Shown here: in pieces, positions 35,200 through 44,406 of the stretch | How the letters are laid out: every line of letters starts with the position of its first letter | Position numbering within the stretch: position 1 is the first letter of the stretch | Assembly (NCBI GenBank): GCA_964543545.1 | Contig: CAZIYT010000004.1 | Span: forward strand, 558,001-622,000 | From: UBA4416 sp964543545 | Lineage (GTDB): Bacteria; Bacteroidota; Bacteroidia; B-17B0; Aurantibacillaceae | Length of the DNA stretch: 64,000 bases | Direction: 5' to 3' | Notes under the pieces: generated by a model | Database searches by the model: none | Seen by the model: the letters and a program-made list of their open reading frames with translations, nothing else | Told to the model about the DNA's origin: nothing | Made by a program: the position numbers and the translations under genes

Positions 35200-36184
35200 T
35201 CGCTTTCCCTAAATTTAATTTTCTCAGGCGGTCCATTTCCTTGTTCAGGATCTGGGCCAGGGCTTTTTGCTTTCCTTCCTTCGTGCGGTAGATCAATCGA
35301 TGGTCAAGCACGGCCTGCGTGATGTCGTGGATGTCATCTTCCGTCACAAAGGTACGGCCACTCACCAGGGCATAGGCTTTCAGGCATTTCAGGAAGGTGA
35401 TGCCGCTTCGTGTGGAGGCGCCGAGCGTAATCTCCGGGTGCTGGCGCGTGTCGCGTACAATGTTGCGCACGGCTGTTACCAGCTCGTCGTGGATGCTTAC
35501 TTTCTCTGTTTCCTGTTGAAGAAATAAAATCTCGTTCATGGTGAGCACCTGTTTCACATGGTTCAGGTTATTCTGAATGCCGAGGTAATCGCGGTAGATA
35601 TCAAGCTCGGTGGCTTCATCCACATAGCCGAAGTAGATCTTGATGAAGAAGCGGTCGAGCTGAGCGTTCGGCAGGGGATAGGTGCCTTCCGTTTCTACCG
35701 GGTTTTGCGTGGCAATGGTGAAGAACAGTTTTTCGAGCGGGTAGGTGGTTTCCCCGATCGTGATCTGCTGCTCGGCCATGCATTCCAGCAGGGCCGACTG
35801 TACTTTCGGCGAAGCGCGGTTGATCTCATCGGCCAGTAACAAATTGCAGAATAAAGGACCTTTCTTAAAGACAAATTCTTTTTTGATGTCGTCAAAAATA
35901 TGGGAGCCAATGAGGTCCATCGGCAGGAGATCGGGCGTGAACTGGATCCGCTTGAACGCCACGCCATGCTCATGGTGCGGGCCCGAGATGCTTTGCGCCA
36001 GCGTTTTGGCCATCACCGTTTTTCCTGTTCCCGGGTTATCTTCCATGAGGACGTGGCCTTTGGCCAGCAAGGCGGTCAGCACAAATTTGATCTGGTTCTG
36101 CTTACCCCTGATCACCGTTTCGATGTTGCTGACCAGTTTCTGAATGTTGCCGAGCGCCTGTTCTATCTGAATCGTTTCTTCCAT
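35192..36184 (-). CDS. MoxR family AAA+ ATPase
   Basis: A 330-residue protein with Walker A DNPGTGKTVMAK (near 50), Walker B LLLADEINRASPKVQSALLE (near 117), sensor 1 FFTIATQNPVETEGTYPLP and sensor 2 region LGASTRSG. It is a textbook MoxR protein, a chaperone-like AAA+ that works with von Willebrand or DUF58 partners. It starts 1 base after the transglutaminase stop and overlaps the TPR gene by 8 bases, so all four genes form one coupled operon. Confidence 0.95.
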   Translation of the reverse strand: MEETIQIEQALGNIQKLVSNIETVIRGKQNQIKFVLTALLAKGHVLMEDNPGTGKTVMAKTLAQSISGPHHEHGVAFKRIQFTPDLLPMDLIGSHIFDDIKKEFVFKKGPLFCNLLLADEINRASPKVQSALLECMAEQQITIGETTYPLEKLFFTIATQNPVETEGTYPLPNAQLDRFFIKIYFGYVDEATELDIYRDYLGIQNNLNHVKQVLTMNEILFLQQETEKVSIHDELVTAVRNIVRDTRQHPEITLGASTRSGITFLKCLKAYALVSGRTFVTEDDIHDITQAVLDHRLIYRTKEGKQKALAQILNKEMDRLRKLNLGKANV

Positions 36185-36185
36185 G

Positions 36186-38816
36186 TTAACTGAGTTTTGG
36201 TTTTGAAAAATAATGTAATGTCCGGTAGAGGTTTAAAAAGTGTTTGATGCGGTGTTTAAGCGGAATGCGGGTCTTGAGGGTTTTGATGAATGGCGGATAA
36301 AAATGTTGGAGCAGGGTGCGATCGTTCTCATTCAGAGAGGCTTTACTGTATTTGGCTTTTTGGTAGCTGAGATGGAATTGCGAGAGGCTTGTGCCAAAGG
36401 CCTGGTCGATGGAGTTGGCGTAGGTTCCCGGCGATTGCTGATCGTAGGCATAGCCCATTTGCCCGAGGTAGTAGAGCAGGGCCCGGTTCACATGATAGCC
36501 TTTTTCCAGCGGATCGGCATACGCCCGTTTCGCTTTGGCATGCAGCCACCACCAGGTAAGCAAAGGCATGAAGAGCAACAGCAAGCCCAGGCCGGCTATG
36601 CTGAAAAGCACGGTGTATAAGACGTTCAGCCAGTTGATGGCTTCCTGGTCTTTTTTGGCGTTTTGTTTTTGCTGTTCTTTCTTGTCGTCTTTCTTGCGGA
36701 TCTTAATCTCATCTACGGGCACCGGCTCTTTCAGGCGGGCAATGACCGAGGCCAGGGAATCCTTGGGTTTGGTGTAAATCGTTTTCAGAACCTCCGCATG
36801 AGAGACAGCGGTTACCTGCATCCCTTTGAGGAGGCTGTTGAATTTTACCTCGCCGGTGTCTGATGAAATGCTCGCCAGGGAGGCATCCGTTAATATATGG
36901 ACGAGTGCCTTGGAAACAAATTCGCTATCGTGGTAAAGGATCTTGGCGGTGCTGATGCTTACCTGTTTTTTGACGGTATCCGTTGACACCACTTCTCCTT
37001 CCACCACCAGGTAGGTGGCAGGAATATCGGTCGGTGGCGTTCCATCCGGCTGGGAGGCCTGTTGGGTGTTCACATCCGGGATGGTGGTGTCGAAGTCGAT
37101 CCAGCCATAGCCCTGGAAATAGACCTGCACCCAGGCATGCGCCTGATCCTGGTAGAACCAATACCAGCCCGGGTTTTTGCTGCTGCGGTCGGTGGTGGAA
37201 AAGCCGGCTGCCACACGCGAGGGGATGCCCAGGGAGCGCAGCATGAATAAGGTGGCACCCGCAAAGTAAGCGCAATAGCCTTTGCGGTTCTCAAACAGAA
37301 AGTAATTGAGCTTGCTGGCACTCGGCATCCCGGGAATGCCGGGATTATCGGAATATTTGAAGAGGGGCTGGTTGAACTCGTCCTTGCTGGTAAAATAATC
37401 GCGGATGGCGATGATCTTATCGATGGGCGCTTCCACGTTTTGGGTCACTTCCCTGGCGAGCTCGCCAATGCGCTTGTAATCGGCATTGGAAGGCATATAG
37501 GTATAGTAATCCATGAAGGCCTTGTCGGGCCCTTCAATCGCCTTCACCTGCCGGAGTGTTTCAAAGCGCTCCTGCTGGAAATTTTCCAGCTCCACATTAC
37601 CGGCAGGATTGTAGATGAAGTAAGCGCTGTTGAGATCGCTCACCCACATCTTGGCCTGGTAGGCGCTGCGGTATTGCTTCTTGAACTCTTTGGGTACCGA
37701 CACCGGCTGGCAGTAAAAAGCGGTGGAAGGCGCCAGGAAGGTTTCAGGAGAGAGGTTCACATTATACACCTCGGTGGTGACCACTTTCCGGTTGAGGGTT
37801 CCTAAGGATTGTTTGATGACGTTGTTATCCGTTTTTTTGAAGTAGAGCGGGATCTGTGAGGGATCGGGATTAAATAAATCATTATAGGGCATGTTCGCAT
37901 CCGTTTCAAAGGTTTGCGTGGCCGTATCGAATTTGGTATAGTAGCGGTTCGTAAAGTACAGCGGGTTCGGAATGTTGGTGTTTCCGAAGAAATGGTCGAG
38001 TCTTGCCACGAAGAGCAATTGCTTGTCTTTGCTCAGGGAGCCGGAAAGCTTCGACTGGTCCTTGTTCTGCATACCGCCGTTCTTTCCCTGCTGGGTCATC
38101 GATTCGCTGTCGCCCTTTCCTTCTTTTTTCTCTGTGGAGCTGCTGCCTCCCCATTCTTTTTCCACGGCCTGGAAATTGGCTTTGAAGAGACTGAGGATGC
38201 CTGCAAAAAGCAGGAGGATGATCAGGACGAAGATGGAAAGGCGTTTGCCGATGACCTTAAAGAAGCTGCTTTCCTCTTCGTTCAGGTTACGGATGAGCCC
38301 TGCCGTGTAGATCATATAAAAGGCATAAGCCAGTGGAGGCACGATGCCTCCCACGAGGGCATTCACGCTAATGTCGCTGGTTTTGGTAATGAGTACGATC
38401 TGGGCAATGAGCACCAGGGCGCTCCAGGCAATGGTCAGGTATTTTGAGCGGCTGAAGGCGTAGCCGGCCAGCCAGCCGGTGGTGAAGAGGATAAAGAAAA
38501 TGTAAAACTTAACGGAGATGTAAAAGCTGTCGAACTCGCCGAAGTTAATGGTTTGAAGGCTGTTGTAGATAATCAGGTTGGCCAGGAAAACCAGCAGGGT
38601 CGTGGTGATGAAGCGAAAGCGGTAGCGGTAAATGACCAGGGCCATGACACAGCCTGCGGCAAAATACAGCCCTTGCGACAGCCACTCGTTCTGGAGGATC
38701 GTGTAGAAATTATTCAGGCGCCATAACAAAAAACACATGAACACCACCGTAGGCAGCGCCAGCAGCAGCACCTGGAAGACCAGTTTTTTGAGGCTATGTA
38801 CTTTTCCTATAGGCAT
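36186..38816 (-). CDS. Membrane transglutaminase-like protein (TgpA/DUF3488 type)
   Basis: An 876-residue protein. Residues 1-215 hold about seven membrane helices. A periplasmic region follows, then the transglutaminase core with the catalytic cysteine in GYCAYFAGATLFMLRSLGIP and the histidine and aspartate in QAHAWVQVYFQGYGWIDFDTT. A late membrane helix (INWLNVLYTVLFSIAGLGLLLL) precedes a cytoplasmic DUF4129-like tail. The arrangement is that of TgpA-like proteins, which sit with DUF58 and MoxR genes. The substrate is not known. It lies 1 base after the DUF58 gene. Confidence 0.9.
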   Translation of the reverse strand: MPIGKVHSLKKLVFQVLLLALPTVVFMCFLLWRLNNFYTILQNEWLSQGLYFAAGCVMALVIYRYRFRFITTTLLVFLANLIIYNSLQTINFGEFDSFYISVKFYIFFILFTTGWLAGYAFSRSKYLTIAWSALVLIAQIVLITKTSDISVNALVGGIVPPLAYAFYMIYTAGLIRNLNEEESSFFKVIGKRLSIFVLIILLLFAGILSLFKANFQAVEKEWGGSSSTEKKEGKGDSESMTQQGKNGGMQNKDQSKLSGSLSKDKQLLFVARLDHFFGNTNIPNPLYFTNRYYTKFDTATQTFETDANMPYNDLFNPDPSQIPLYFKKTDNNVIKQSLGTLNRKVVTTEVYNVNLSPETFLAPSTAFYCQPVSVPKEFKKQYRSAYQAKMWVSDLNSAYFIYNPAGNVELENFQQERFETLRQVKAIEGPDKAFMDYYTYMPSNADYKRIGELAREVTQNVEAPIDKIIAIRDYFTSKDEFNQPLFKYSDNPGIPGMPSASKLNYFLFENRKGYCAYFAGATLFMLRSLGIPSRVAAGFSTTDRSSKNPGWYWFYQDQAHAWVQVYFQGYGWIDFDTTIPDVNTQQASQPDGTPPTDIPATYLVVEGEVVSTDTVKKQVSISTAKILYHDSEFVSKALVHILTDASLASISSDTGEVKFNSLLKGMQVTAVSHAEVLKTIYTKPKDSLASVIARLKEPVPVDEIKIRKKDDKKEQQKQNAKKDQEAINWLNVLYTVLFSIAGLGLLLLFMPLLTWWWLHAKAKRAYADPLEKGYHVNRALLYYLGQMGYAYDQQSPGTYANSIDQAFGTSLSQFHLSYQKAKYSKASLNENDRTLLQHFYPPFIKTLKTRIPLKHRIKHFLNLYRTLHYFSKPKLS

Positions 38817-38817
38817 A

Positions 38818-40170
38818 TCAGAGGACGGTGGCGCGGGACGTTGATTTAATGATGGACAGGATCTCTTTCTCGTTTTCCTTTAATTTGAAACGCAGCGGCG
38901 ACAGGCTCCATTTGGTTTTGTAGGAGGCATGGCGGTCTTTTTCGTTTTCCACAAAGAGCCATTTCACCCAGCCGGCCACGCTGTTCTCATCCAGCGCATC
39001 GCTCAGCGGAATAAATATAATGGAGACCTCGTTGCCATAGCTTTCCGCAAATTCGCGCAGCTGCTCCGGATCGCTCAGGGAAGACACCACGAGCACCGAG
39101 GCATTGCCCGGCTTCACGATGTCTTTCAGGTTATTGTCTTCCTGCCAGTGGCTAACGGTAATGGCATAGCGCACCTGCTCCTCTGCCGAAGGCAGGTTGG
39201 TAGCGGGGACAGGCTGATCGGGAATGTAACGCACGTCGAAGCCTTTGCCCGCGAGCTGCTGATAGACCGACCAGCACAGGGTTTTATAATAGTTGAGAAA
39301 GGGAGCATCCACTACGGTATTGCCTTCCGTGGCAAATTGCGTATAGAAAGAAGCATAGAGGTAGATGTGCGAGGCGTAAGGGTCCATGATCTCAGGCACA
39401 CGCACCACCAGCTCTTTGTTTTTGGCGTAGATCTTCCAGACGATGCGGCGCACATCATCGTTGGTTTCGAAGCTCTTGTAATTGATGAGCTCGCCTTCCA
39501 CGCGCTTCAGCTCCTCGATGCGGGTGGTAGTCTCCTCCGTCTTGCGGGGCGAGGCTTTCAGGGCATTGAGGTCCTGCCGTACAGGGCTGATGAAAAAGCG
39601 GTTGCTGGCATCGATGGTGCTTGCCATCGAAAAGAACTGGAAGAAATCCTCGAAGTAGATGAGTACTTGTTCGATTTTGTATTCCCTGATCTCCGGGAGG
39701 TTCCAGCTGAACTGCCCTTTGAAGCTGAATTTAAAAAAGCTGCTTTGGTTGGCAATGGGTGTGAATTTTTCGGAGACCTGTGTACCGTCGTAACATACGC
39801 GGATCTTAATGAAGCCCGCTATGGGTAATAAGATGGGATGAAGCTCCAGGCTGATGACTTGTTTTCCTTCCTGTTGCGGATTGGTTTCGGTACGCAGGAG
39901 CAGGTGAATTTCCTGCCGGCGCTGTTTCCATTTGAAATAGAGAAAGGCGCTGAATACGGTGAGGAAGCCAAAGACGATGATGCTTATGCTGAAGAACAGC
40001 ACCACGGAAAGCAATAGTGAAAAAATGTGTGTGTAGGCGGAGTCGGGTTGCTGGCCCAGGGTGTGAAGCTTGATGTAACCGGGAATGAGCACGGCGGCAA
40101 ACACCATCAAATACATGCTAAAGGGGACAAAATAGCCCGCTTTTCGGATGAATTTAAACACTTGGCGCAT
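38818..40170 (-). CDS. DUF58 domain membrane protein
   Basis: A 450-residue protein with two N-terminal membrane helices (about 14-33 and 50-78). A cytoplasmic beta-rich region follows, then the DUF58 signature NYKSFETNDDVRRIVWKIYAKNKELVVRVPE (quoted in part: DDVRRIVWKIYAK). A vWA-like fold completes the protein. It is the first gene of a four-gene operon with transglutaminase, MoxR and TPR genes, a set found widely in Bacteroidota and thought to serve envelope functions. The 5' flank holds a REP element and no clear promoter. Confidence 0.88.
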   Translation of the reverse strand: MRQVFKFIRKAGYFVPFSMYLMVFAAVLIPGYIKLHTLGQQPDSAYTHIFSLLLSVVLFFSISIIVFGFLTVFSAFLYFKWKQRRQEIHLLLRTETNPQQEGKQVISLELHPILLPIAGFIKIRVCYDGTQVSEKFTPIANQSSFFKFSFKGQFSWNLPEIREYKIEQVLIYFEDFFQFFSMASTIDASNRFFISPVRQDLNALKASPRKTEETTTRIEELKRVEGELINYKSFETNDDVRRIVWKIYAKNKELVVRVPEIMDPYASHIYLYASFYTQFATEGNTVVDAPFLNYYKTLCWSVYQQLAGKGFDVRYIPDQPVPATNLPSAEEQVRYAITVSHWQEDNNLKDIVKPGNASVLVVSSLSDPEQLREFAESYGNEVSIIFIPLSDALDENSVAGWVKWLFVENEKDRHASYKTKWSLSPLRFKLKENEKEILSIIKSTSRATVL

Positions 40171-40337
40171 ACAGGATTAAGAGGTAAGTAAATTTATCGT
40201 TTATTTTGAATGTTCGGCGCTTATTGATAAAATTTAGCAATTTATAAGTGTGTACTGGTTTGCTTTTGGCGATATACCAACAGTGGTATCAGAGAAGACC
40301 GTTTTTTGTCAGGGAATTAAACGTGGCTCAGTTTAAA

Positions 40338-40600
40338 TTTTTGGGCGTGTCCCTTCCGCCAAGGGGCGAGGCGGAAGGACCGGGCTTTCGCCACTCGCTT
40401 TTTCTATAAGCAAAAAGAGCTTATAGAAAAGAGCTCAAACAATGGCTCAATCCCTCACGTGGGTTTATCTGCATCGCGAGACTGTCTTCGTATATGGAGG
40501 CGAGATGCGCCAGGGACGGAGCGGCCTGTCTGAGCTCCTTTGTTTGTCCCGAAGGGCAAACAAAGAGCGAGTAGCGACGGCCCGCCAGGGCGCCCAAAAA
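40338..40600. repeat. Large inverted REP-like element
   Basis: The left end TTTTTGGGCG (40338 on) is mirrored by CGCCCAAAAA at 40591-40600. Inside, CGGGCTTTCGCCACTCGCT near 40382 is mirrored by AGCGAGTAGCGACGGCCCG near 40566. Two smaller hairpins (CTATAAGC/GCTTATAG near 40405; TTTGTTTGTCCC/GGGCAAACAAA near 40541) lie between. This is the composite REP type common in Bacteroidota. The region 40171-40337 before it has an ATACCA/TGGTAT inverted pair (40274-40289) and no gene. Confidence 0.75.
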
Positions 40601-40701
40601 TAGGGTTACTACATTAAACACTTTCGAAAATGTACAGGAATATATGACCTCAGCAAAGAAATTTGTACTTTCATCCTAGTCATTTATAAAAACTCATCCC
40701 C

Positions 40702-41166
40702 ATGGCACCGATCCGTTTGTTTCTTCTCTGTGTGTTGCTGGTTATCGCACGCACTCCATTACAGGCCCAGACCAAAACAGCCTATAACAAAGCCCTGGCC
40801 GACTCGCTCGGCGCCGACGACTATGGCATGAAGAGCTATGTGCTCGTGATCCTGAAAACGGGGAAGGTGAAGATAGCGGATAAGGCAGCATCAGACAGCC
40901 TCTTCGGTGCTCACCTGAAAAACATCGGGCGCCTGGCTTCCGAAGGAAAGCTCACGGTGGCCGGTCCCCTGAAAAAGAACGATAAAGACTACCGCGGCAT
41001 TTTTATCCTGAATGTGAAAACCACGGAGGAGGCAAAGGCCCTGTTGGAAACGGATCCTGCCGTTAAGGCCGGTTTGCTCGATCCGGAGCTTTACGGCTGG
41101 TATGGCTCTGCGGCTTTGCCCCTATACCTGAAACACCACGACGAGGTGCAGAAAAAAGGATTCTGA
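40702..41166 (+). CDS. Secreted YCII-like protein
   Basis: A 154-residue protein with a signal peptide (MAPIRLFLLCVLLVIARTPLQAQ). It then has a ferredoxin-like YCII domain: YVLVILKTG, HLKNIGRLASEGKLTVAGPL, DYRGIFILNVKTTEEAKALLETDPAVKAG and LYGWYGSA. The histidine in the HLKN helix and the aspartate in DPAV are the conserved positions of the family. The export signal makes this a periplasmic variant. The function of such proteins is not established. It is a single gene. Confidence 0.85.
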   Translation: MAPIRLFLLCVLLVIARTPLQAQTKTAYNKALADSLGADDYGMKSYVLVILKTGKVKIADKAASDSLFGAHLKNIGRLASEGKLTVAGPLKKNDKDYRGIFILNVKTTEEAKALLETDPAVKAGLLDPELYGWYGSAALPLYLKHHDEVQKKGF

Positions 41167-41255
41167 GCTGAGGGATACAGTCCGGAGGCATTATGTCTGA
41201 TGGGCGAGCGTCATCACCACCGCATGGGATGTCCTTCTGACAAGGCTCCCGGCCT

Positions 41256-41732
41256 TTATAACCAATGATTTTTCAGGTAATAGCAGGTAAAGGCGATCGC
41301 CAGATGAGCCAGTATCACCAGGGGATAGAAGAGGAAGATGTTCTGAATTTTGCGCAGGGGCTTTCGGATGTAGACGATATAGTCGTGCTCGGAAATGATC
41401 TCAGCCATCTGCATCTTATATAAGTCCAGCTGCGTTCTGAAGATGTAAAGATTCGCCATGTGGATCAGGGCCTTGAAGCAGGGAAACAGGAGCAGGTAAA
41501 GGATGAGCCCGTCGAGGAGAGAATCGTTCAGGTAAAAGTCCCTGTGCCTTGGGGCATCCGTGAACATAAAGGTGTACAGAAACATGGCCATGATCAGCGT
41601 ATTGATCAAAAGAAGTTTCCATACCGAGCTCGCCATACGTTTCAGGATCCGGGAATAAGGCTTTATCGCATCTGTGGTCGTTATCATATCTTGTAACAGT
41701 TTGACAACACGATCTGAATCCGGCTTTATCAC
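41256..41732 (-). CDS. Small integral membrane protein of unknown function
   Basis: A 158-residue protein with about three membrane segments: 39-56 (LLLINTLIMAMFLYTFMF), 72-92 (GLILYLLLFPCFKALIHMA) and 132-150 (IFLFYPLVILAHLAIAFTC). The N-terminus is amphipathic and charged. No motif or family is recognised. The ORF is clean, its codon use matches the neighbours, and the hydrophobic pattern is unlikely by chance. It stands alone and is transcribed opposite to the 2H phosphoesterase gene. Confidence 0.65.
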   Translation of the reverse strand: MIKPDSDRVVKLLQDMITTTDAIKPYSRILKRMASSVWKLLLINTLIMAMFLYTFMFTDAPRHRDFYLNDSLLDGLILYLLLFPCFKALIHMANLYIFRTQLDLYKMQMAEIISEHDYIVYIRKPLRKIQNIFLFYPLVILAHLAIAFTCYYLKNHWL

Positions 41733-41913
41733 ACTTACATAACGAGGGGGGTAGGTATTGTAATATGTAAAAGACGTACTGTGAAATTGAGAGCTCTTTG
41801 AGTGGCCGGGAAGCTGATCGGGTTCAATGCAAAGGTTAATAACTTATTGTGAATTCGGAATACGTTAGATTACGTGTTTTTAACCGTAAAAACCCTGTAA
41901 ATGCTGCTATTTT

Positions 41914-41994
41914 AAGTGTTTTCCACATATATTAAAGTGTTTTCCACATGCTACAATTTATAGCACAAGACTGTGAGGGAATATAGTAGATTTG
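41914..41994 (+). promoter_or_regulatory. Direct repeat of AAGTGTTTTCCACAT and TAnnTTTG element
   Basis: The 15-base sequence occurs at 41914-41928 with one-base offset and again at 41935-41949, so the period is 21 bp (two helical turns). Each copy includes TTTTCCACA (41919 and 41940), one base from the DnaA box TTATCCACA. TAGATTTG at 41987-41994 fits the -7 promoter consensus and lies 18 bases before the start at 42013. Confidence 0.5.
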
Positions 41995-42012
41995 CAGCAG
42001 ATTCTTTTGATC

Positions 42013-42636
42013 ATGAACATTGCGAGAAATACACCAGGCGGGCCGGACCAATTGTCTTTGTTTGCGGAAGAAGAGTATAAGCCCATCGAGATCGACACGG
42101 TATATCAGTACCTGCTCGTGCTTTCCCCGCCCGATGAGCACATGGATAAAATCAAGCGCCTGAAATACCACCTGAATAACCTTGCCTACCTGGGAAGCTA
42201 TAACTTGTTCTCAGTACCGCACATTACCCTGGCGAAGCTGCAATCGGTGCACCGCCAGCTCGGTAAATTCGGTAAAACCCTGCAGAAAGAGTTCATGGAA
42301 TACGGTGGGCTTCAGATTACGCTCAATGGCTTTAATTACTTTGCGCATGGCAACGACCTGCGAACCCTCTACCTGGAAATTGAGGACCCTCATAAGATCG
42401 GGGCCATCTATACACTCCTGAATACCAGCCTGGGAATTCCTTTGAAAGAGTTTGTGCCTCACCTTACCGTTGCCAAAACCATCAGCACCACCAATTTCGA
42501 GGAGCTGTTCCCGCAGCTATCTCCCATGGGATACCAGGACTCCTTTACCTGCGACCATATCCTGGTGCTGGAAAGAACTATCAAAAACCAGAAAGTAAGC
42601 CACTATAAGCCCGTCAAGAAAATCAAGCTGGGATAA
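42013..42636 (+). CDS. 2'-5' RNA ligase-like 2H phosphoesterase
   Basis: A 207-residue protein from MNIARNTPG; a longer frame begins 7 codons earlier but runs into the putative promoter. Both signature motifs of 2H phosphoesterases are present: VPHITLAKL (H70-x-T72) and VPHLTVAKT (H150-x-T152). The spacing of about 80 residues is usual. Enzymes of this family hydrolyse or ligate 2',5' or cyclic phosphodiester bonds in RNA or nucleotides. There is no partner gene. Two DnaA-box-like direct repeats lie upstream. Confidence 0.88.
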   Translation: MNIARNTPGGPDQLSLFAEEEYKPIEIDTVYQYLLVLSPPDEHMDKIKRLKYHLNNLAYLGSYNLFSVPHITLAKLQSVHRQLGKFGKTLQKEFMEYGGLQITLNGFNYFAHGNDLRTLYLEIEDPHKIGAIYTLLNTSLGIPLKEFVPHLTVAKTISTTNFEELFPQLSPMGYQDSFTCDHILVLERTIKNQKVSHYKPVKKIKLG

Positions 42637-42826
42637 TTTTTCCCGCAGATACTCTGTGAAATGGAACGCGGATGACGCGGATTCTTATGATCAGAGCAAG
42701 GATCAGAACAGCCACCTCGCCTGCCAGCCGGCAGACACCCTCAAGAGAGGAGTTAGAATAGTTTTAGCTTGTAAGAAATTCTATGGTCTTTTTCTGTTCC
42801 TTAAATTTTCCATGTGCCTATGTGGT

Positions 42827-43471
42827 TTAAAAAACAAAAGGTGCCGGTGCTTCAAAGCTCATGGCTTTCCCTGTTGCCGGATGTGTGATGCTTAATTTTT
42901 CGGCATGCAGGGCAATGGCATCCGGCAGGTAGGCCTCTTCCGATCCGTAGAGCGCATCGCCCAGGATCGGGCAGCCGAGGCTTGCCAGCTGTGCCCTGAT
43001 CTGGTGGTATTTTCCGGTATGGAGCCGGATGTGCCAGAGGTAGTGTTTCCCCCGGGCTTCTATGCGGTAGTCGAGCTTTGCTTTTTCGGCAAAAGGTGTT
43101 CCTTCGGGCACCAGCAGGGCTTTCTTTTTTTCTTTGCGATGCCAGTGCTCCAGTGTTCCTTCGTCCTGCTCCGGCGCGCCGGCCGTGAGGGCCAGGTAGT
43201 GTTTGGAAACGCCGCGCTGTGCAAACTGCTCGCTCAGGTTCCGGAGGTATTCTTTTTGCTTGGTAAAGAGCACAATGCCGCTGGTGACACGGTCGAGGCG
43301 GTGCAGGTGTTGGGCATAAGGCATGCTTTCACCCGTTTTTTCTTTCAGGTAGTGCTTCACCTGTTGCAGCAAATTAGGGAAATTATTGCGGTCGGGCTCC
43401 ACCATAAGGCCTGCGGGCTTATTGCAAACCAGCAGGATGTCGTCTTCATAAAGAATGGCGGGCTGTGTCAT
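42827..43471 (-). CDS. RluA-family pseudouridine synthase
   Basis: A 214-residue protein with the catalytic motif HLHRLDRVTSGIVLF (catalytic D60). It also has VCNKPAGLMVEP near the N-terminus, YLALTAG, and the C-terminal RLHTGKYHQIRAQLA and ILGDALYG motifs. There is no S4 domain, so it is a short member of the family, as in RluA/TruC. The modified RNA position cannot be told. It is a single gene, convergent with the 2H phosphoesterase gene. Confidence 0.92.
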   Translation of the reverse strand: MTQPAILYEDDILLVCNKPAGLMVEPDRNNFPNLLQQVKHYLKEKTGESMPYAQHLHRLDRVTSGIVLFTKQKEYLRNLSEQFAQRGVSKHYLALTAGAPEQDEGTLEHWHRKEKKKALLVPEGTPFAEKAKLDYRIEARGKHYLWHIRLHTGKYHQIRAQLASLGCPILGDALYGSEEAYLPDAIALHAEKLSITHPATGKAMSFEAPAPFVF

Positions 43472-43576
43472 TGGCCTAAAAATAGTGATTTTCCGGGAAA
43501 AACCCCGGCCTAAGGCTGACCTTAGGTCTTTGTTGAAAGCAATTCCTTACTTTTGTATAAAGCCTACCAGCCTGCT

Positions 43577-43981
43577 ATGGACCCAAACAAGCCTCTCAAG
43601 ATCCTGATCGTTGACGACGATCGCGACGATCAGTACATGATCAGAAAAATTGTGTCTGCCCTGGCGCCTGATGCGGCCATTGTGCAGGTGTATAACGGCG
43701 ATGAATGCCTGCGCTACCTCGAGGCTTATGCGCACGACCTTCCCGCACTCATCACAATGGACCTCAACATGCCTTTGGTAAACGGAATTGAGGCCACCTC
43801 GCAGATCAAAGCAAACCCGGTGGCGCAGCACATTCCGCTCGTGGTGCTTACTACCAGCGACCGTGCCAGCGATAAGGAGGCTGCCCTGGCGGCAGGCGCC
43901 AACGATTATGTGGTGAAGCCCGTCATCTACGAAGAGCTGCAGCAGGCTGTCGGCGGTATTATCGGCAAATGGCTCCGGTAG
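43577..43981 (+). CDS. Single-domain response regulator (Rcp1-like)
   Basis: A 134-residue protein from the ATG MDPNKPLKILIVDDD; a TTG 8 codons earlier is less likely. It has the acidic triad VDDDRDD, the phospho-acceptor D62 in ITMDLNMP, T/S at VVLTTSDRAS and K in DYVVKPV. There is no output domain. Such regulators often serve phytochrome-like or hybrid kinases as phosphate shuttles. No kinase gene is next to it. Confidence 0.88.
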   Translation: MDPNKPLKILIVDDDRDDQYMIRKIVSALAPDAAIVQVYNGDECLRYLEAYAHDLPALITMDLNMPLVNGIEATSQIKANPVAQHIPLVVLTTSDRASDKEAALAAGANDYVVKPVIYEELQQAVGGIIGKWLR

Positions 43982-44167
43982 CCGTGCAGGGATGAGGTCT
44001 TTTATAGCATAAAAAATAAGCGGGCTACTGTACCTCAGCAGAAATTTTGTTTTCCTAATAAACGTTAAGGCGCCGATTGTTTTGCACAGGCTTTCTGTTT
44101 AAAAAATGCTGATTTAAATATGTGTAGCCGCTTGCGCCAAAGCAGCGCTTTGAATACTTTTATGATT

Positions 44168-44335
44168 ATGCAAAACACTCAATCACCTCCACAAAACAGC
44201 AATTTTATTAAGGCGATGATCAAAATAGCCAATCCTGACTGGACGCCTGAACAAATTGAAGCCGAAGCGCAGAAGAAAATGCGCGAGATGGCAAATGATA
44301 ACGGCGACGGAAGCTGCGAGTTCTGCTCCAGCTAA
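44168..44335 (+). CDS. Small protein with C-terminal cysteine pair
   Basis: A 55-residue protein from MQNTQSPPQ; an earlier in-frame ATG at 44120 would add 16 residues that look non-coding. The middle is a helix (MIKIANPDWTPEQIEAEAQKKM), and the end is glycine/aspartate-rich with SCEFCSS, a C-x2-C pair. It has no signal peptide and is followed by a strong terminator. It could be a small metal- or redox-binding protein or a peptide precursor; the sequence does not decide. It is placed opposite to the LytTR regulator gene. Confidence 0.55.
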   Translation: MQNTQSPPQNSNFIKAMIKIANPDWTPEQIEAEAQKKMREMANDNGDGSCEFCSS

Positions 44336-44355
44336 CAAACCGGAAACACGTACCT

Positions 44356-44390
44356 AAAAAGCCGCCACGACATACCGTGACGGCTTTTTT
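44356..44390. terminator. Bidirectional terminator between the small Cys protein and LytTR genes
   Basis: AAAAAGCCGCCACG pairs with CGTGACGGCTTTTT across a 6-base loop (one internal mismatch). T runs occur on both strands. Confidence 0.85.
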
Positions 44391-44406
44391 ATGTTTTGTC
44401 TGTTAT

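Noticed and set aside
41914..41949. Chromosomal origin of replication
   Set aside because: Only two DnaA-box-like sequences are present, with no dnaA or dnaN gene and no clear AT-rich unwinding region or box cluster.
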